Shown: positions 7,771-16,593, numbered from the stretch's first letter. The stretch: 64,000 bases of DNA from Streptomyces sp. A 4/2 (GCF_940670765.1 NZ_CALNVW010000009.1:98762-162761), one strand, 5' to 3'. A program made the numbers and translations. The notes: generated by a model from the letters alone, not told the origin.

Positions 7771-9081
7771 CTACGCCGGTGTCTCCCCCGGCACCGCCCG
7801 CAGCCCGCCCGGCCACCGTCCGGTGCGCCGGTCCGCGCGCCCCGCGCCGTCGGGCCAGAGCCGGGGTCGGCGCCCGGCCGCCAGGTCCTCGATCCAGCCC
7901 ACCGCCAGCACCGTCAGGCCGATCAGCGGCCAGACCGCCACGAACATCCAGACGTTGTACGTCGTGGTCAGCAGGGTGTCGAACCGGTCCTCGACGAACG
8001 GGATGTTGTACAGCTGGTCGATCAGCGGCACGGTGGCCATGATCAGCGCGTTGTGCCAGAGGTAGACGGTCACCGCGCGGTTGTTGGTCAGCGTGATCAC
8101 CCGGTCGAACTTCGCCAGTCTGGCGGGCAGTTGCTGCCAGGAGGGCGAGTACGCGAGGAGCAGCGCGCAGGCGCCCAGCGACCAGGTGGCCTGCGCGAGC
8201 GGGATGTCGTTGAGGTCCCAGCCGTCCGGGCCGAGGTGGCCGGACGCCCACCAGAGGCCGAAGCCCATCACCGGGACCGCACAGGACACCAGGAAGTACC
8301 GCGGGACCTTCCGGAGCAGTCCGTCCTGGTGGGCGAAGCCCAGGATCCAGCAGGAGCCGTAGACCGCGAAGTCCGTGAGCGCCAGGCCGAATTCGCCGGG
8401 GACCGTCACCAGTCCGGTACCCACCACCGCGGTCAGCGCGAGAGGCGCGAACAGCGTCGGCCACGGGAGCCTGCGGAACGCCTTGAGCAGCAGCGGCGAG
8501 AGCAGTACGAACCAGAGGTAGGCGCGCAGGTACCAGAGCGGCCCCACCGCCTGGTCCGGCCAGCTCTGTTCCAGCCAGCCGGACGCGGAGCCGAGCGAGT
8601 CCGGGTACGGCGGGGCGCCGACCGGTACGACGTAGAGGAGCACCTTCGTGACGGAGGGCCGCCACCCGGCGTACACCATCATCCCGACCATCAGCGCGCC
8701 GAACGCCCACATCGGCGGCAGCAGCCGGCGGACCCGGCCGCGGATGACGCCCCACGCGGGGCGGGCCAGTGAGCGGGCCATGAGCGAGCCGGCGAGCGCG
8801 AACATCACGCCCATGGACGGGAAGACGACGGACAGCCAGGCCCAGCCGAAGAGGTGGTAGAAGACCACCCGGACCAGGGCCGTGGTGCGCAGCAGGTCGA
8901 GATAGCGGTCGCGGCCCGGCGGACGGGTCGGAGGGCGGTTCGGAGCGGGCGGACCCGGCGGGGCCGGGGTGGCTGCTGGGGTGGTGGCTGCGGTGGTGGC
9001 TGCGGTAGTGGCCCCGGCGCCGTCCGGAGAAGCGCCCGGCGTCGTGCCCGGCGTGATGCCCGGCGTGGTGGTGGCGGTCAT
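7771..9081 (-). CDS. Acyltransferase-3 family membrane protein, third gene of the mat operon
   Basis: A 436-residue multi-pass membrane protein of the family that acylates extracellular polysaccharides and lipids (OafA/WecH type). After an Ala/Thr/Pro-rich cytoplasmic tail (about 1-55), the family opening RDRYLDLLRTTALVRVVFYHLFGW carries the conserved Arg and the active-site-type His of this superfamily. About ten hydrophobic helices follow. The tail contains many TTPG/AAT repeats. Its ATG overlaps the matB stop (ATGA at 9078-9081), so translation is coupled. By context it probably O-acylates (acetyl or succinyl) the aminosugar polymer made by MatB. The donor and the position modified are unknown. 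Confidence 0.85.
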   Translation of the reverse strand: MTATTTPGITPGTTPGASPDGAGATTAATTAATTPAATPAPPGPPAPNRPPTRPPGRDRYLDLLRTTALVRVVFYHLFGWAWLSVVFPSMGVMFALAGSLMARSLARPAWGVIRGRVRRLLPPMWAFGALMVGMMVYAGWRPSVTKVLLYVVPVGAPPYPDSLGSASGWLEQSWPDQAVGPLWYLRAYLWFVLLSPLLLKAFRRLPWPTLFAPLALTAVVGTGLVTVPGEFGLALTDFAVYGSCWILGFAHQDGLLRKVPRYFLVSCAVPVMGFGLWWASGHLGPDGWDLNDIPLAQATWSLGACALLLAYSPSWQQLPARLAKFDRVITLTNNRAVTVYLWHNALIMATVPLIDQLYNIPFVEDRFDTLLTTTYNVWMFVAVWPLIGLTVLAVGWIEDLAAGRRPRLWPDGAGRADRRTGRWPGGLRAVPGETPA

Positions 9082-11306
9082 CGGACGGGCCTCCGGTCGT
9101 CGTTGCTGTCGCTGCGGCCACTTCGGTCGCCGCCGTCACCATCGTCGCCGCTGTCACAGGCCTCCCCGACCCGCTGCCCACCGCGGCGGCGCGGGGCGGG
9201 CACCGCTCCCGGCGCCTCGACCACCCCCGTACGGCGAAGTTTCTGCCAGCGCAGCCGTCCCCCGGTGAGCGCCGTGATCCAGGACTGGAGCAGCACGGTG
9301 TACATCAGCTGCCGGTAGAGGATCTGCTGGAGCGGGAGCGACACCAGGTGGCGCAGCCGTTCCCGGTCGAGCCGGAAGGCGTACGCGGCGCACCCGCCCT
9401 GGAGGGCGAGCACCGCGAACCAGGCAAGGACGGTCTTCTGGGTCGGCCCGAAGATCAGCCCGTACAGCAGGAAGACATCGATGAGCGGAGCCAGCAGCGG
9501 TGCCAGGACCATGAAGAGGGCCACCAGCGGCAGCCCGACCCGGCCGAACCGTCCCGACGGGCCGCGCTCGACGAGGGCGCGGCGGTGCTTCCAGATCGCC
9601 TGCATCGTCCCGTACGACCAGCGGTAGCGCTGTGACCAGAGCTGCTGCACGGTCGCGGGCGCCTCGGTCCAGGCGCGGGCGTTCTCCGCGTAGACCACGC
9701 GCCAGCCACCGCGGTGCAGGGCCATCGTGACGTCGGTGTCCTCGGCGAGGGTGTCGTCGCTCATCCCGCCGACGGCGGCCAGCGCCTCGCGGCGGAAGGC
9801 ACCGACGGCGCCGGGGATCGTGGGCATGCAGCGCAGTACGTCGTACATGCGGCGGTCGAGGTTGAAGCCCATCACGTACTCGATGTGCTGCCAGGCGCCG
9901 ATGAGGCTGTCCTTGTTGCCGACCTTGGCGTTGCCCGCGACCGCGCCGACCCGTGGGTCCCCGAAGGGCTGCACCAGTTCGCCGACGGTGGACGGTTCGA
10001 AGACGGTGTCGCCGTCCATCATCACGACGAGTTCGTACCGGGCGTGCGCGATACCGGTGTCGAGGGCGGCCGGCTTGCCGGAATTGCGCTGGCGCACCAC
10101 CCGCACACCGGGCAGCCGCATCGCCTCGACCAGGTCAGCGGTGCCGTCCGTCGAGCCGTCGTCGATGACGATGACCTCCACCGGGTGCTCGCTCGCCATC
10201 AGCGAACGGACGGTGTTGGCGATGCATTCCCGCTCGTTGTACGCCGGTACGAGGACGGAGACCGGTTCGGTGACCGGTGGCCCCCAGCGGAAGTCCGGGG
10301 CGCGCACCCGGCGGGCGTGTACGAAGGACAGCACCAGCATCAGTCCGAAGCGGGCGAAGACCAGGACGCCGACCACGGCGAGGCAGACGATCAGCACCCC
10401 GGTGGCGTCGTCGGAGAGACCGACGGCGAAGACGAACGCCTTGCCGCGCCACAGCTCGGGCCCGCTGACCGGGGTCTGCGCGGACGGTGCGCCCAGCGCG
10501 TCGGTGAGGCTGGCGAACTCGTAGCCCTGGTGCTGGAGTTCGGGCAGGTAGCGGCCGAGCGCGGCGACGGTCTGCGCCCGGTTCCCGCCCGAGTCGTGCA
10601 TGAGCACGATCGCGCCCCTGCCGCCCACGGGCGTGGCGTTGCGCAGGATCGTGGGGACGCCGGGCCGCTGCCAGTCCTCGCTGTCGACGGAGTCGAGCAC
10701 GGTGATGTAGCCACGGCTGCCGATGTACTTCACGACCGGCCAGTTCTTGTCGTCGAGCGCGTCCGCGAACGACGAGTAGGGCGGCCGGAAGAGCGAGGAG
10801 CGGATACCGGCCGCGCCTGCGAGGGCAAGCTGTGTCTGGGAGAGCTCCCAGTCGATCCGGGTCCTGGACTGGTACGAGAGGTCGGGGTGGTTGAAGGTGT
10901 GCACGCCCACCTCGTGCCCCTCGTCGACCATGCGTCTGACCAGGCCGGGATAGCGGGAGGCCATGGTGCCGGTGACGAAGAAGACCGCGTGGGCGTGGTA
11001 CTTCTTCAGCTCGTCGAGGACCTTCGGGGTCCACTCGGGGTCGGGTCCGTCGTCGAAGGTCAGGACGATCTTGTGGTCCGGGATCCGCAGGCTGGTGGGC
11101 CCGCCCGGGGCGCGGGCGTCGATGACCGGCCCGCCGCCGAGGATGCGCCCGGGGACCTGGTCGGTCGCGGCCGGGGGGCGGACCCGGTGGTCGGCGACGA
11201 TCTCGCTGTGCACGTAGCCGCGTACGACCAGCATGCCGAAGAGCGCGACGAGCAGCAGCAGCGGCAGGAGATAGCGCATGGGCACCCTGCGCCGGACGGT
11301 TCTCAT
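9078..11306 (-). CDS. matB: MatB-like polysaccharide deacetylase / family-2 glycosyltransferase
   Basis: A 742-residue bifunctional membrane enzyme. It starts with a membrane helix (about 10-29). A NodB polysaccharide deacetylase domain follows (FDDGP at 84-88, then HTFNHP and RPPYSSF motifs). After a second helix near 305-325 comes a processive GT2 domain (VLVPAYNE about 345, VIDDGSTDG, MDGDTVFEP, AEDTD and the QRYRW motif near 560), and then C-terminal helices. In S. coelicolor and S. lividans, MatA/MatB make a poly-N-acetylglucosamine-like polymer responsible for mycelial pelleting; here both PNAG synthesis and partial deacetylation would reside in one chain. The start ATG at 11306 is 3 bases after the matA stop; M10 is an alternative start. 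The product assignment is by family resemblance and operon structure. Confidence 0.88.
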   Translation of the reverse strand: MRTVRRRVPMRYLLPLLLLVALFGMLVVRGYVHSEIVADHRVRPPAATDQVPGRILGGGPVIDARAPGGPTSLRIPDHKIVLTFDDGPDPEWTPKVLDELKKYHAHAVFFVTGTMASRYPGLVRRMVDEGHEVGVHTFNHPDLSYQSRTRIDWELSQTQLALAGAAGIRSSLFRPPYSSFADALDDKNWPVVKYIGSRGYITVLDSVDSEDWQRPGVPTILRNATPVGGRGAIVLMHDSGGNRAQTVAALGRYLPELQHQGYEFASLTDALGAPSAQTPVSGPELWRGKAFVFAVGLSDDATGVLIVCLAVVGVLVFARFGLMLVLSFVHARRVRAPDFRWGPPVTEPVSVLVPAYNERECIANTVRSLMASEHPVEVIVIDDGSTDGTADLVEAMRLPGVRVVRQRNSGKPAALDTGIAHARYELVVMMDGDTVFEPSTVGELVQPFGDPRVGAVAGNAKVGNKDSLIGAWQHIEYVMGFNLDRRMYDVLRCMPTIPGAVGAFRREALAAVGGMSDDTLAEDTDVTMALHRGGWRVVYAENARAWTEAPATVQQLWSQRYRWSYGTMQAIWKHRRALVERGPSGRFGRVGLPLVALFMVLAPLLAPLIDVFLLYGLIFGPTQKTVLAWFAVLALQGGCAAYAFRLDRERLRHLVSLPLQQILYRQLMYTVLLQSWITALTGGRLRWQKLRRTGVVEAPGAVPAPRRRGGQRVGEACDSGDDGDGGDRSGRSDSNDDRRPVR

Positions 11307-11309
11307 CTT

Positions 11310-12107
11310 CTACGGGGCGCCTTCTGCGGAGTCGGACTGCGCCGGAGCGGGCGCGGTCGCGCTGTCGGAGGGGGTGGGACCGGCCGAGGGGGGTGGCACC
11401 GCGGTGCCACCGGTCGGCGGTCCCGGGGTCCCGGCCGGGACCTCGGTCCCGTCACCGGGGACACGGGAGGGGGGCTGGACGGGCCTTCCGGGAGCCGCCG
11501 CCACGCGCAGCTGCTTCGACCTGGCGGCGCCGACGCCGACCGCCACACCGCGCGACACGGCGGCCCTCGCCTTCGGCACTCCCGCATACGCGCCCTCCGC
11601 GGGTACGGGAACGTGCCCGCCTCCCACGACCGGTGCCGGGGCGACCGGCGCCCGGGGCGCCTCGGGCGCGGCCGGGATCCGCACCCTGTCGGCCTTCTTC
11701 CCGGCGGCCGGGCCCGGGATCGACAGCCAGGGTGCGGTGGAACTGCCGCCGACGACCGTGCTGAGCAGCAGCACCGCGTAACAGGCGCAGCCGAGGGCGA
11801 CGAGCCAGCCGATACGGCGGTACTTCCGGCTTCTGCGCCCGCTCACGTCGACGAAGACGGGGCCGTCGGCAGCGTCGGCGAGCGTGCTCCCCTCGCGGGC
11901 ACGGTCTTCACGGGCACGGCCTTCGCGGGCACGGCCTTCGCAGGCACGGTCTTCGCAGGCACGTTCCGGCGGACCGGGCAATTCCCGCCCCGCGCCGTCC
12001 CGTTGAACCGTCACGTCGGGCAGCTCACGCAGCTCATGCAACTCACGCAGCTCATCCAGCTGCCCGAAACGGGCACCATCTCGCCATTTATCCACCGTTG
12101 CACACAC
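11310..12107 (-). CDS. matA: MatA-like membrane-anchored accessory protein
   Basis: A 265-residue protein immediately upstream of matB. The N-terminal ~95 residues are hydrophilic and repetitive: LDELRELHELREL from a 9-base repeat, then five units of the ACEGR/REDRA type from a 15-base repeat. One membrane helix (about 99-121) follows, then a Pro/Ala/Gly-rich exported tail ending in PPPSAGPTPSDS. No catalytic motif is visible. The position and topology match MatA of the mycelial aggregation locus, whose biochemical role is unclear; a scaffold or accessory subunit for polymer export is my inference. The start is uncertain: ATG at 12107 was used and GTG at 12095 is possible. The repeats suggest the N-terminus varies between strains. 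Confidence 0.65.
   Translation of the reverse strand: MCATVDKWRDGARFGQLDELRELHELRELPDVTVQRDGAGRELPGPPERACEDRACEGRAREGRAREDRAREGSTLADAADGPVFVDVSGRRSRKYRRIGWLVALGCACYAVLLLSTVVGGSSTAPWLSIPGPAAGKKADRVRIPAAPEAPRAPVAPAPVVGGGHVPVPAEGAYAGVPKARAAVSRGVAVGVGAARSKQLRVAAAPGRPVQPPSRVPGDGTEVPAGTPGPPTGGTAVPPPSAGPTPSDSATAPAPAQSDSAEGAP
11894..11968. repeat. Five tandem 15-bp repeats inside matA
   Basis: The unit is close to CGCGGGCACGGCCTT, with copies at 11894-11908, 11909-11923, 11924-11938, 11939-11953 and a degenerate one at 11954-11968. A second array of 9-base units close to CAGCTCACG lies at about 12018-12062. Both are multiples of three, so copy-number change keeps the frame. Confidence 0.85.
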
Positions 12108-12266
12108 ATCCCGCCCGAGGCCGATTCACCTACGCGTCATTGACCGGACGGATTCCGCCGGGCCCAGGGCGTGTTCGAGAAATCTCCACGCGGGCCCGAG
12201 GGCGCTCTACCCTCTGCGTCCGGTGGGCGAATCTAGCGCAATTTCAAGCCACCTCAGGACAGATGT

Positions 12267-13355
12267 TCACAGTTGCTCATATCGACCCCTGATCTGCCCG
12301 CACATCGCCATGTCCACAGCAGGGAGCCAAGAGCCAGGGGGCATCTCCAGCCATCCGTGACCTGCCACTGCCTCGTCGATCGCCGCATGAAGGGCACTGA
12401 GCCCCGGGTGTCGCAAGGACTTTCGCCAGACGAGGGAAACCGGCGACAGCGGTACGGGATCCACCACCGGCCGCAGCACCATGCCCGGAACGCCGATGAA
12501 CTCGGTGCTCGCCAGGACCGACCAGCGCCGTTTGCGGATCACTCGCGCGAACTCCTCCGGTCCGTCGATCTCCGGGAAGGGTTCGGCCAGTTCGATGCCC
12601 CGGCCCGCGAACAGCCGTACCGCCAGATCGGTCCACTCGGCCGTGGCCGGGTTTCCCGCCGCCGCGTAGAGGCTCTCCCCCGCCAGCGCGGCCAGCGGTA
12701 CCTCCTCCAGGGCCGCGAGCCGGTGATCGCCGGGCAGCAGGACCGCTATGCGCTCGAACCGGACCGGCCGGTGGTCGAGTACGTCGAGCAGTTCGGGCGG
12801 CAGCCCGGCGACCCGCCCGGCCGAGACGTCGAGTCGGCCTGCCGCGATCTCCGCCGCCGCGCCCGTGAGTCCGCTGTGGAACCGGGCCACGAACTCGACG
12901 TCGGGCGCGCTCTCCCGGGCCCGCCGAAGCAGGCGGTGGGCGGTGCTGACCGGGGCGCCGACGTCGAAGAGGAGCGGGCGGTCGTCGCGCGCCCAGGCCA
13001 CCGCCAGCTCGTCGTACGCCGCGAGCACGCGCCGGGCGTACGGCAGCAGCCGCACGCCGTCGGCCGTGAGCGAGACCTGGCGGGTGGTCCGTACGAACAA
13101 CTCGGCCCCCAGTTCCCGCTCCACCCGTCGGATGTCCCGGCTCAACGACTGCTGCGCGACGTAGAGACGGGCGGCGGCACGGGTGAAGTGCAGATCCTCG
13201 GCGACAGCCACGAAGGCCCGCAGCAGACGGGGGTCCAGGTGCCGAGGGTCGTGCGCCCGGGAATCACGGGGCCGGGAATCACGGGACCAGGAGTCATGAG
13301 GCCGGGGACCACGAGGCGGGGGATCGTGGGGCGGGGGATCGTGGGGCGGGGGCAT
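12267..13355 (-). CDS. LysR-family transcriptional regulator
   Basis: The 362-residue regulator has a winged helix-turn-helix at about 42-100 (LRAFVAVAEDLHFTRAAARL, then SLSRDIRRVERELGAELF) and a LysR substrate-binding domain in the remainder. It is divergent from the MFS gene, with 83 bases between the starts, so it is the likely regulator of that gene. The N-terminus is odd: about 40 residues of DPPPH and DSRPR pentads precede the HTH, encoded by near-identical 15-base repeats. No alternative in-frame ATG or GTG exists before the HTH, so the repeat really seems to be translated. The effector is unknown. Confidence 0.88.
   Translation of the reverse strand: MPPPHDPPPHDPPPRGPRPHDSWSRDSRPRDSRAHDPRHLDPRLLRAFVAVAEDLHFTRAAARLYVAQQSLSRDIRRVERELGAELFVRTTRQVSLTADGVRLLPYARRVLAAYDELAVAWARDDRPLLFDVGAPVSTAHRLLRRARESAPDVEFVARFHSGLTGAAAEIAAGRLDVSAGRVAGLPPELLDVLDHRPVRFERIAVLLPGDHRLAALEEVPLAALAGESLYAAAGNPATAEWTDLAVRLFAGRGIELAEPFPEIDGPEEFARVIRKRRWSVLASTEFIGVPGMVLRPVVDPVPLSPVSLVWRKSLRHPGLSALHAAIDEAVAGHGWLEMPPGSWLPAVDMAMCGQIRGRYEQL
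13318..13352 (+). repeat. G-rich tandem repeat with G-quadruplex pattern
   Basis: Runs of four to five G alternate with ATCGT and C spacers through the first codons of the LysR gene (G5-ATCGT-G4-C-G5-ATCGT-G4-C-G5). The G-rich strand is the template for the LysR mRNA. The pattern meets the usual four-run G-quadruplex rule. Confidence 0.6.
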
Positions 13356-13438
13356 CCGGTGAACTTACAACGCAGCCGCGTCAATCGCCCCGGAACAAGT
13401 GTTGGACCCCGTGACGGCGGCGCAGCCAGGCTGGGGCC

Positions 13439-14944
13439 ATGCCGCACGAGTCCCGCTCGGGGATACCCACGCCCGCCACCACCACCGTCCCGCCGCCCAC
13501 CACCGACCCGCCCAGCACCGGCACCACGTCCGGCACCGGCACCACCGCCAACCCCCCAGGACCTGTCCAGCCGATCTTTGCCGGGTCCGGAACGCCTGGC
13601 ACTTCCCCAAGTTCTCGGCTCCGCTCGAACAGGGGAGACCCCATTCCTCGCCGCGTTGCCGAAACGCCCACAGGAAACCACCCTGCGGACCCTTCGGCGC
13701 CTTGCGATGCACCGCGCCAGACGCCCCGGACTGATCCGACAAGACCGACCGGACAGGTCCTCACCCCCTACCGCCGCCTTCTCACCACCCCCGGCGCCCG
13801 CGCCTTCACCGCGGGCAACCTCGTCGCCCGGCTGCCCAGCGGGATGTTCGGCGTCAGCGCCGTGATCATGATCGCCGGGGCGCGCGGCTCGTACGCCCTC
13901 GCCGGCGCCGTCACCGCCACCGGGCTGGCCGCCACGGCGCTCGTCGGCCCCTGGACGGCCCGGCTCATCGACCGGTACGGCCAGAGCAGGATCGCCGTAC
14001 CCGCGGCGCTCACCGCGGCTCTCGGCTCTCTCGCGCTGCTGCTGTGCGTGCACTTCGACGCACCGGACTGGACGCTCTTCGCCGCCTACGCGGCCACCGC
14101 GACCACCCCCAACACCGGCGGGATGTCCCGGGCCCGCTGGGCTCATCTGCACCGCGACGACCCGGCCGCCCTGCACACGGTCAACTCCTTCGAACAGGCC
14201 GCCGACGAGCTCTGCTTCATGCTCGGCCCGGTGGTGGCGGCCTTCCTCTGCTCGGCGCTCTTCCCCGAGGCCGGGACGCTGGTCGGGGCGTTCCTGCTCG
14301 TCACCGGCGTCCTGGTCTTCGCCGCCCAGCGCGCCACCGAACCGCCCGCCACGCCCCGGACCACCAGGACCCGCTCACCGGTCCGCCACCCCGGCTTCCC
14401 CGCACTGCTCGCGGTCTTCCTCGCCACCGGTGCGGTGTTCGGCGCCATGGAGGTCACCACGATCGCCTTCGCCGACGCCCACGGACACCGCTCGGCCTCG
14501 GGCGTCGTACTCGCACTCCAGGCGGCGGGTTCCGGCGCTGCGGGACTGCTGTACGGGGCGGTGCGCCCGGCGCGGAACGTGCAACGGCGCCTGCTCTGCT
14601 GCCTGGCCGCCATGACCGTACTGATGACGGGCCCCCTCGTCGCGGCCTGGGCCACCGGCTCATTGCTCGTCCTCGCGGGCTCACTCCTGTTCGCGGGCGC
14701 GGCCACCGCACCGACCATGGTCACCGGCATGACGCTGGTCCAACGCCTCACCCCGGCAGGGCAGTTGAACGAAGGCATGACACTCGCCGTGACCGCGATC
14801 CTCGGCGGCATCGCCGCGGGCTCGGCCACCGCGGGCTGGGTCGTGGAACATACGGGCGCCGTCTCCGGCTACGCCGTGCCCACCTCGGCCGCCGCCCTCG
14901 CCCTGCTGCTGTGCGCGGCAACTCACCGTTCCCGGCGGGGATGA
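13439..14944 (+). CDS. MFS transporter, likely drug or metabolite efflux
   Basis: Twelve hydrophobic segments from about residue 115 on and the MFS gating region (WTARLIDRYGQSRIAVP near 175) mark a major facilitator. The 501-residue frame begins with a 105-residue Pro/Thr/Arg-rich, non-hydrophobic tail. About 27 of those residues are encoded by a dispersed intergenic-type repeat (13561-13642). Between that repeat and the first membrane helix I find no in-frame ATG, GTG or TTG, so ATG 13439 is the only start that keeps all helices. A rare start such as ATT or CTG downstream cannot be excluded. It is divergent from the LysR gene, which suggests LysR-controlled efflux. The substrate is unknown. 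Confidence 0.8.
   Translation: MPHESRSGIPTPATTTVPPPTTDPPSTGTTSGTGTTANPPGPVQPIFAGSGTPGTSPSSRLRSNRGDPIPRRVAETPTGNHPADPSAPCDAPRQTPRTDPTRPTGQVLTPYRRLLTTPGARAFTAGNLVARLPSGMFGVSAVIMIAGARGSYALAGAVTATGLAATALVGPWTARLIDRYGQSRIAVPAALTAALGSLALLLCVHFDAPDWTLFAAYAATATTPNTGGMSRARWAHLHRDDPAALHTVNSFEQAADELCFMLGPVVAAFLCSALFPEAGTLVGAFLLVTGVLVFAAQRATEPPATPRTTRTRSPVRHPGFPALLAVFLATGAVFGAMEVTTIAFADAHGHRSASGVVLALQAAGSGAAGLLYGAVRPARNVQRRLLCCLAAMTVLMTGPLVAAWATGSLLVLAGSLLFAGAATAPTMVTGMTLVQRLTPAGQLNEGMTLAVTAILGGIAAGSATAGWVVEHTGAVSGYAVPTSAAALALLLCAATHRSRRG
13561..13642 (+). repeat. Dispersed Streptomyces repeat within the MFS 5' region
   Basis: The stretch contains CTTCCCCAAGTTCTCGG and CGCTCGAACAGGGGAGACCC, whose ends are mutually complementary (TTCCCC with GGGGA). 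The unit looks like repeats I remember from many Streptomyces intergenic regions. Its first 33 bases recur with about six changes at 27454-27486 in this window. Confidence 0.6.
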
Positions 14945-15057
14945 ACCCGGAAACACCACCGGCCCGAAAGTCCGGAAAAGGCCTTGAGCCCCCTGCCTGG
15001 AAGGGCTACGGCCGGGCCCGGTACCCTGCATCGTTCATCACTACAGGGGAGGGCCTC

Positions 15058-15489
15058 ATGGCCGTACGCAAGGCGACCATCCAAGAGCAGATCAACGCGG
15101 CTATCGCTCAAGCCAATCCGGGCGACCGCACACATGTGTCCATCCAGGCCATCGCGGGCCCGAACCCGATGCTGATGAGCATGCTGGGGATCATAGGCCA
15201 GTCGTTCCTCACGTATTACTTCGTGACGGTGACCGACCAGGCCGTACTGATCCACAAGGCCAGCCGCATGAGCAACCGCCCGCAGGAGATCGTGCACGCC
15301 CTGCCGCCGGCCGAGGCCATGCGCGCGGTCAGCGACATCAGGCGCGGCAGCCTGTGGAGCTCGTTCCGCCTCCAGCTCCCGAACAGCGCCAAGCCGGTCA
15401 AGATGAACGTGCACCGCATCTGGCGCAAGGAAATGGACCAGCTCCTCGGCATGCTGACCGGCTACCAGCCCTCCTCGACCTTGGCATAG
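15058..15489 (+). CDS. Conserved hypothetical protein, 143 residues
   Basis: A soluble protein starting MAVRKATIQEQINAAIAQ at ATG 15058, with GGGGAGGG 6-12 bases upstream. The frame continues upstream without a better start. It has no signal peptide or membrane helix, apart from one moderately hydrophobic stretch around MLMSMLGIIGQSFLTYYFV. That stretch is followed by a VTVTDQAVLIHKASRMSNRPQEIVHALP pattern that resembles the strand order of PH-like bacterial domains; this resemblance is a guess. It sits alone between the MFS gene and a convergent secreted-protein gene. The function is unknown. Confidence 0.8.
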   Translation: MAVRKATIQEQINAAIAQANPGDRTHVSIQAIAGPNPMLMSMLGIIGQSFLTYYFVTVTDQAVLIHKASRMSNRPQEIVHALPPAEAMRAVSDIRRGSLWSSFRLQLPNSAKPVKMNVHRIWRKEMDQLLGMLTGYQPSSTLA

Positions 15490-15519
15490 GCCACAGGGCG
15501 GCCCCCAGGGGCTTGCGGG

Positions 15520-16593
15520 TCAGCGGTTGACCGACTGGATCTCCTGGACGTTCAGGTTCTGAGTGGCCTCGAAGGTCCCGTCCGGGAGATCCCCCTTGGT
15601 GCCGCCGGACCCCTCCCAGGAGATCCGCCACGTCACCGACGCCTTCAGCCGGTACGGCGCGCCGTCGGTCGCCCGCAGGTAGGTGACACCACAGGGCGGA
15701 GTCCTGGCCGAATCACCCTTCTTGTACGGGGCGCCGATGCTGCCGTCACCGTTGATCCCGCAGTCGCCCGACGCGGGGTACGTCTCCGCGTCCGTGGTAC
15801 CCGGCTCCAGATGCAGAGCGACCGGCTTCGCTGTGGTCTCCGCCCACACTCCGGTACCCGGCAGCTCGGCGCGCACCTTGACGTCCTGGAACTTCGCCCG
15901 GTCCAGCCACACCCAGGTGGGCAGATTGACGGTGGACTTGGCCTGGGGCTTCAACTGAACCTTGGTTTCAGGGACGTTGATCCTGTCGTAGGCGTAGGCC
16001 GCGAGGACATCGGGGGTCGGGGCGTGCGGGTCGTCGGGGAGCGTGTTGGCGTCCTGCCAGAACAGGTTCCGCTCGCAGTCGTAGGCCCAGGGATCGTGCG
16101 CCACATCCTGGTTGATGACCCCGCGCCAGAACTTCCCGTCCTTGCCGATGTTGTAGTTCTTGTAGCTCGTCTCGTCAGGGTTCGAGGACTGGCCCTTCTC
16201 GTAATTGTTGACCATCAGCTCCTCACCCCAGCTGACCGTCGGAGTGACGGGCACCAGAGGCCCGCCCTTCTTCAGCCGCTCCACCCCGGCCTTCAACTCC
16301 TCAGGGGTCGCGACCGGTTCGTACCAGCAGGCGGGCGGCTTCCAGTTGGGGTCCACCGCGGTGAGGGGCTTGGGCGACTTACCGGGGGCGCCGCCGGAGA
16401 CCTGCGTGACCTTGATGCTGGTGGCACCGGCTGAGGCCATCAGGGTGTTGCCCGAGGTGCCTCCGTGAGGGCCGTTGGGCTTGGTGTTCTGATGCTGGTC
16501 ATCGTCCCCGAACGCGTAGGCCACACCTGAAGTAGAGACGAGAGCGAGCGCCGAAACAGTGAGACAGGTGCACAGCATCGCTATGGTTCGCAT
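15520..16593 (-). CDS. Secreted protein of unknown function, coupled to a lipoprotein gene
   Basis: 357 residues starting MRTIAMLCTCLTVSALALV with a clear Sec signal peptide (cleavage probably after GVAYA). The mature part has scattered Trp and Cys (WKPPACWYEP; CERNLFWQDANT; DCGING; PPCGV) that could form disulfides. It has β-rich C-terminal sequence ending TFEATQNLNVQEIQSVNR. I recognise no enzyme motif. The ATG at 16593 shares its A with the stop of the upstream lipoprotein gene (TGATG), which shows translational coupling. A GTG three codons upstream is the alternative. The pair probably acts together at the cell surface. A similar protein pair with unknown role is common in Streptomyces as far as I recall. 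Confidence 0.82.
   Translation of the reverse strand: MRTIAMLCTCLTVSALALVSTSGVAYAFGDDDQHQNTKPNGPHGGTSGNTLMASAGATSIKVTQVSGGAPGKSPKPLTAVDPNWKPPACWYEPVATPEELKAGVERLKKGGPLVPVTPTVSWGEELMVNNYEKGQSSNPDETSYKNYNIGKDGKFWRGVINQDVAHDPWAYDCERNLFWQDANTLPDDPHAPTPDVLAAYAYDRINVPETKVQLKPQAKSTVNLPTWVWLDRAKFQDVKVRAELPGTGVWAETTAKPVALHLEPGTTDAETYPASGDCGINGDGSIGAPYKKGDSARTPPCGVTYLRATDGAPYRLKASVTWRISWEGSGGTKGDLPDGTFEATQNLNVQEIQSVNR

Noticed and set aside
7771..12107. A secondary-metabolite or lipopeptide cluster
   Set aside because: No polyketide, NRPS or tailoring enzymes are present; the genes fit surface polysaccharide synthesis.
13399..13764. Small open frames on both strands in the LysR/MFS intergenic region
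   Set aside because: They overlap the dispersed repeat and the MFS 5' end and have no start signals or homology features.
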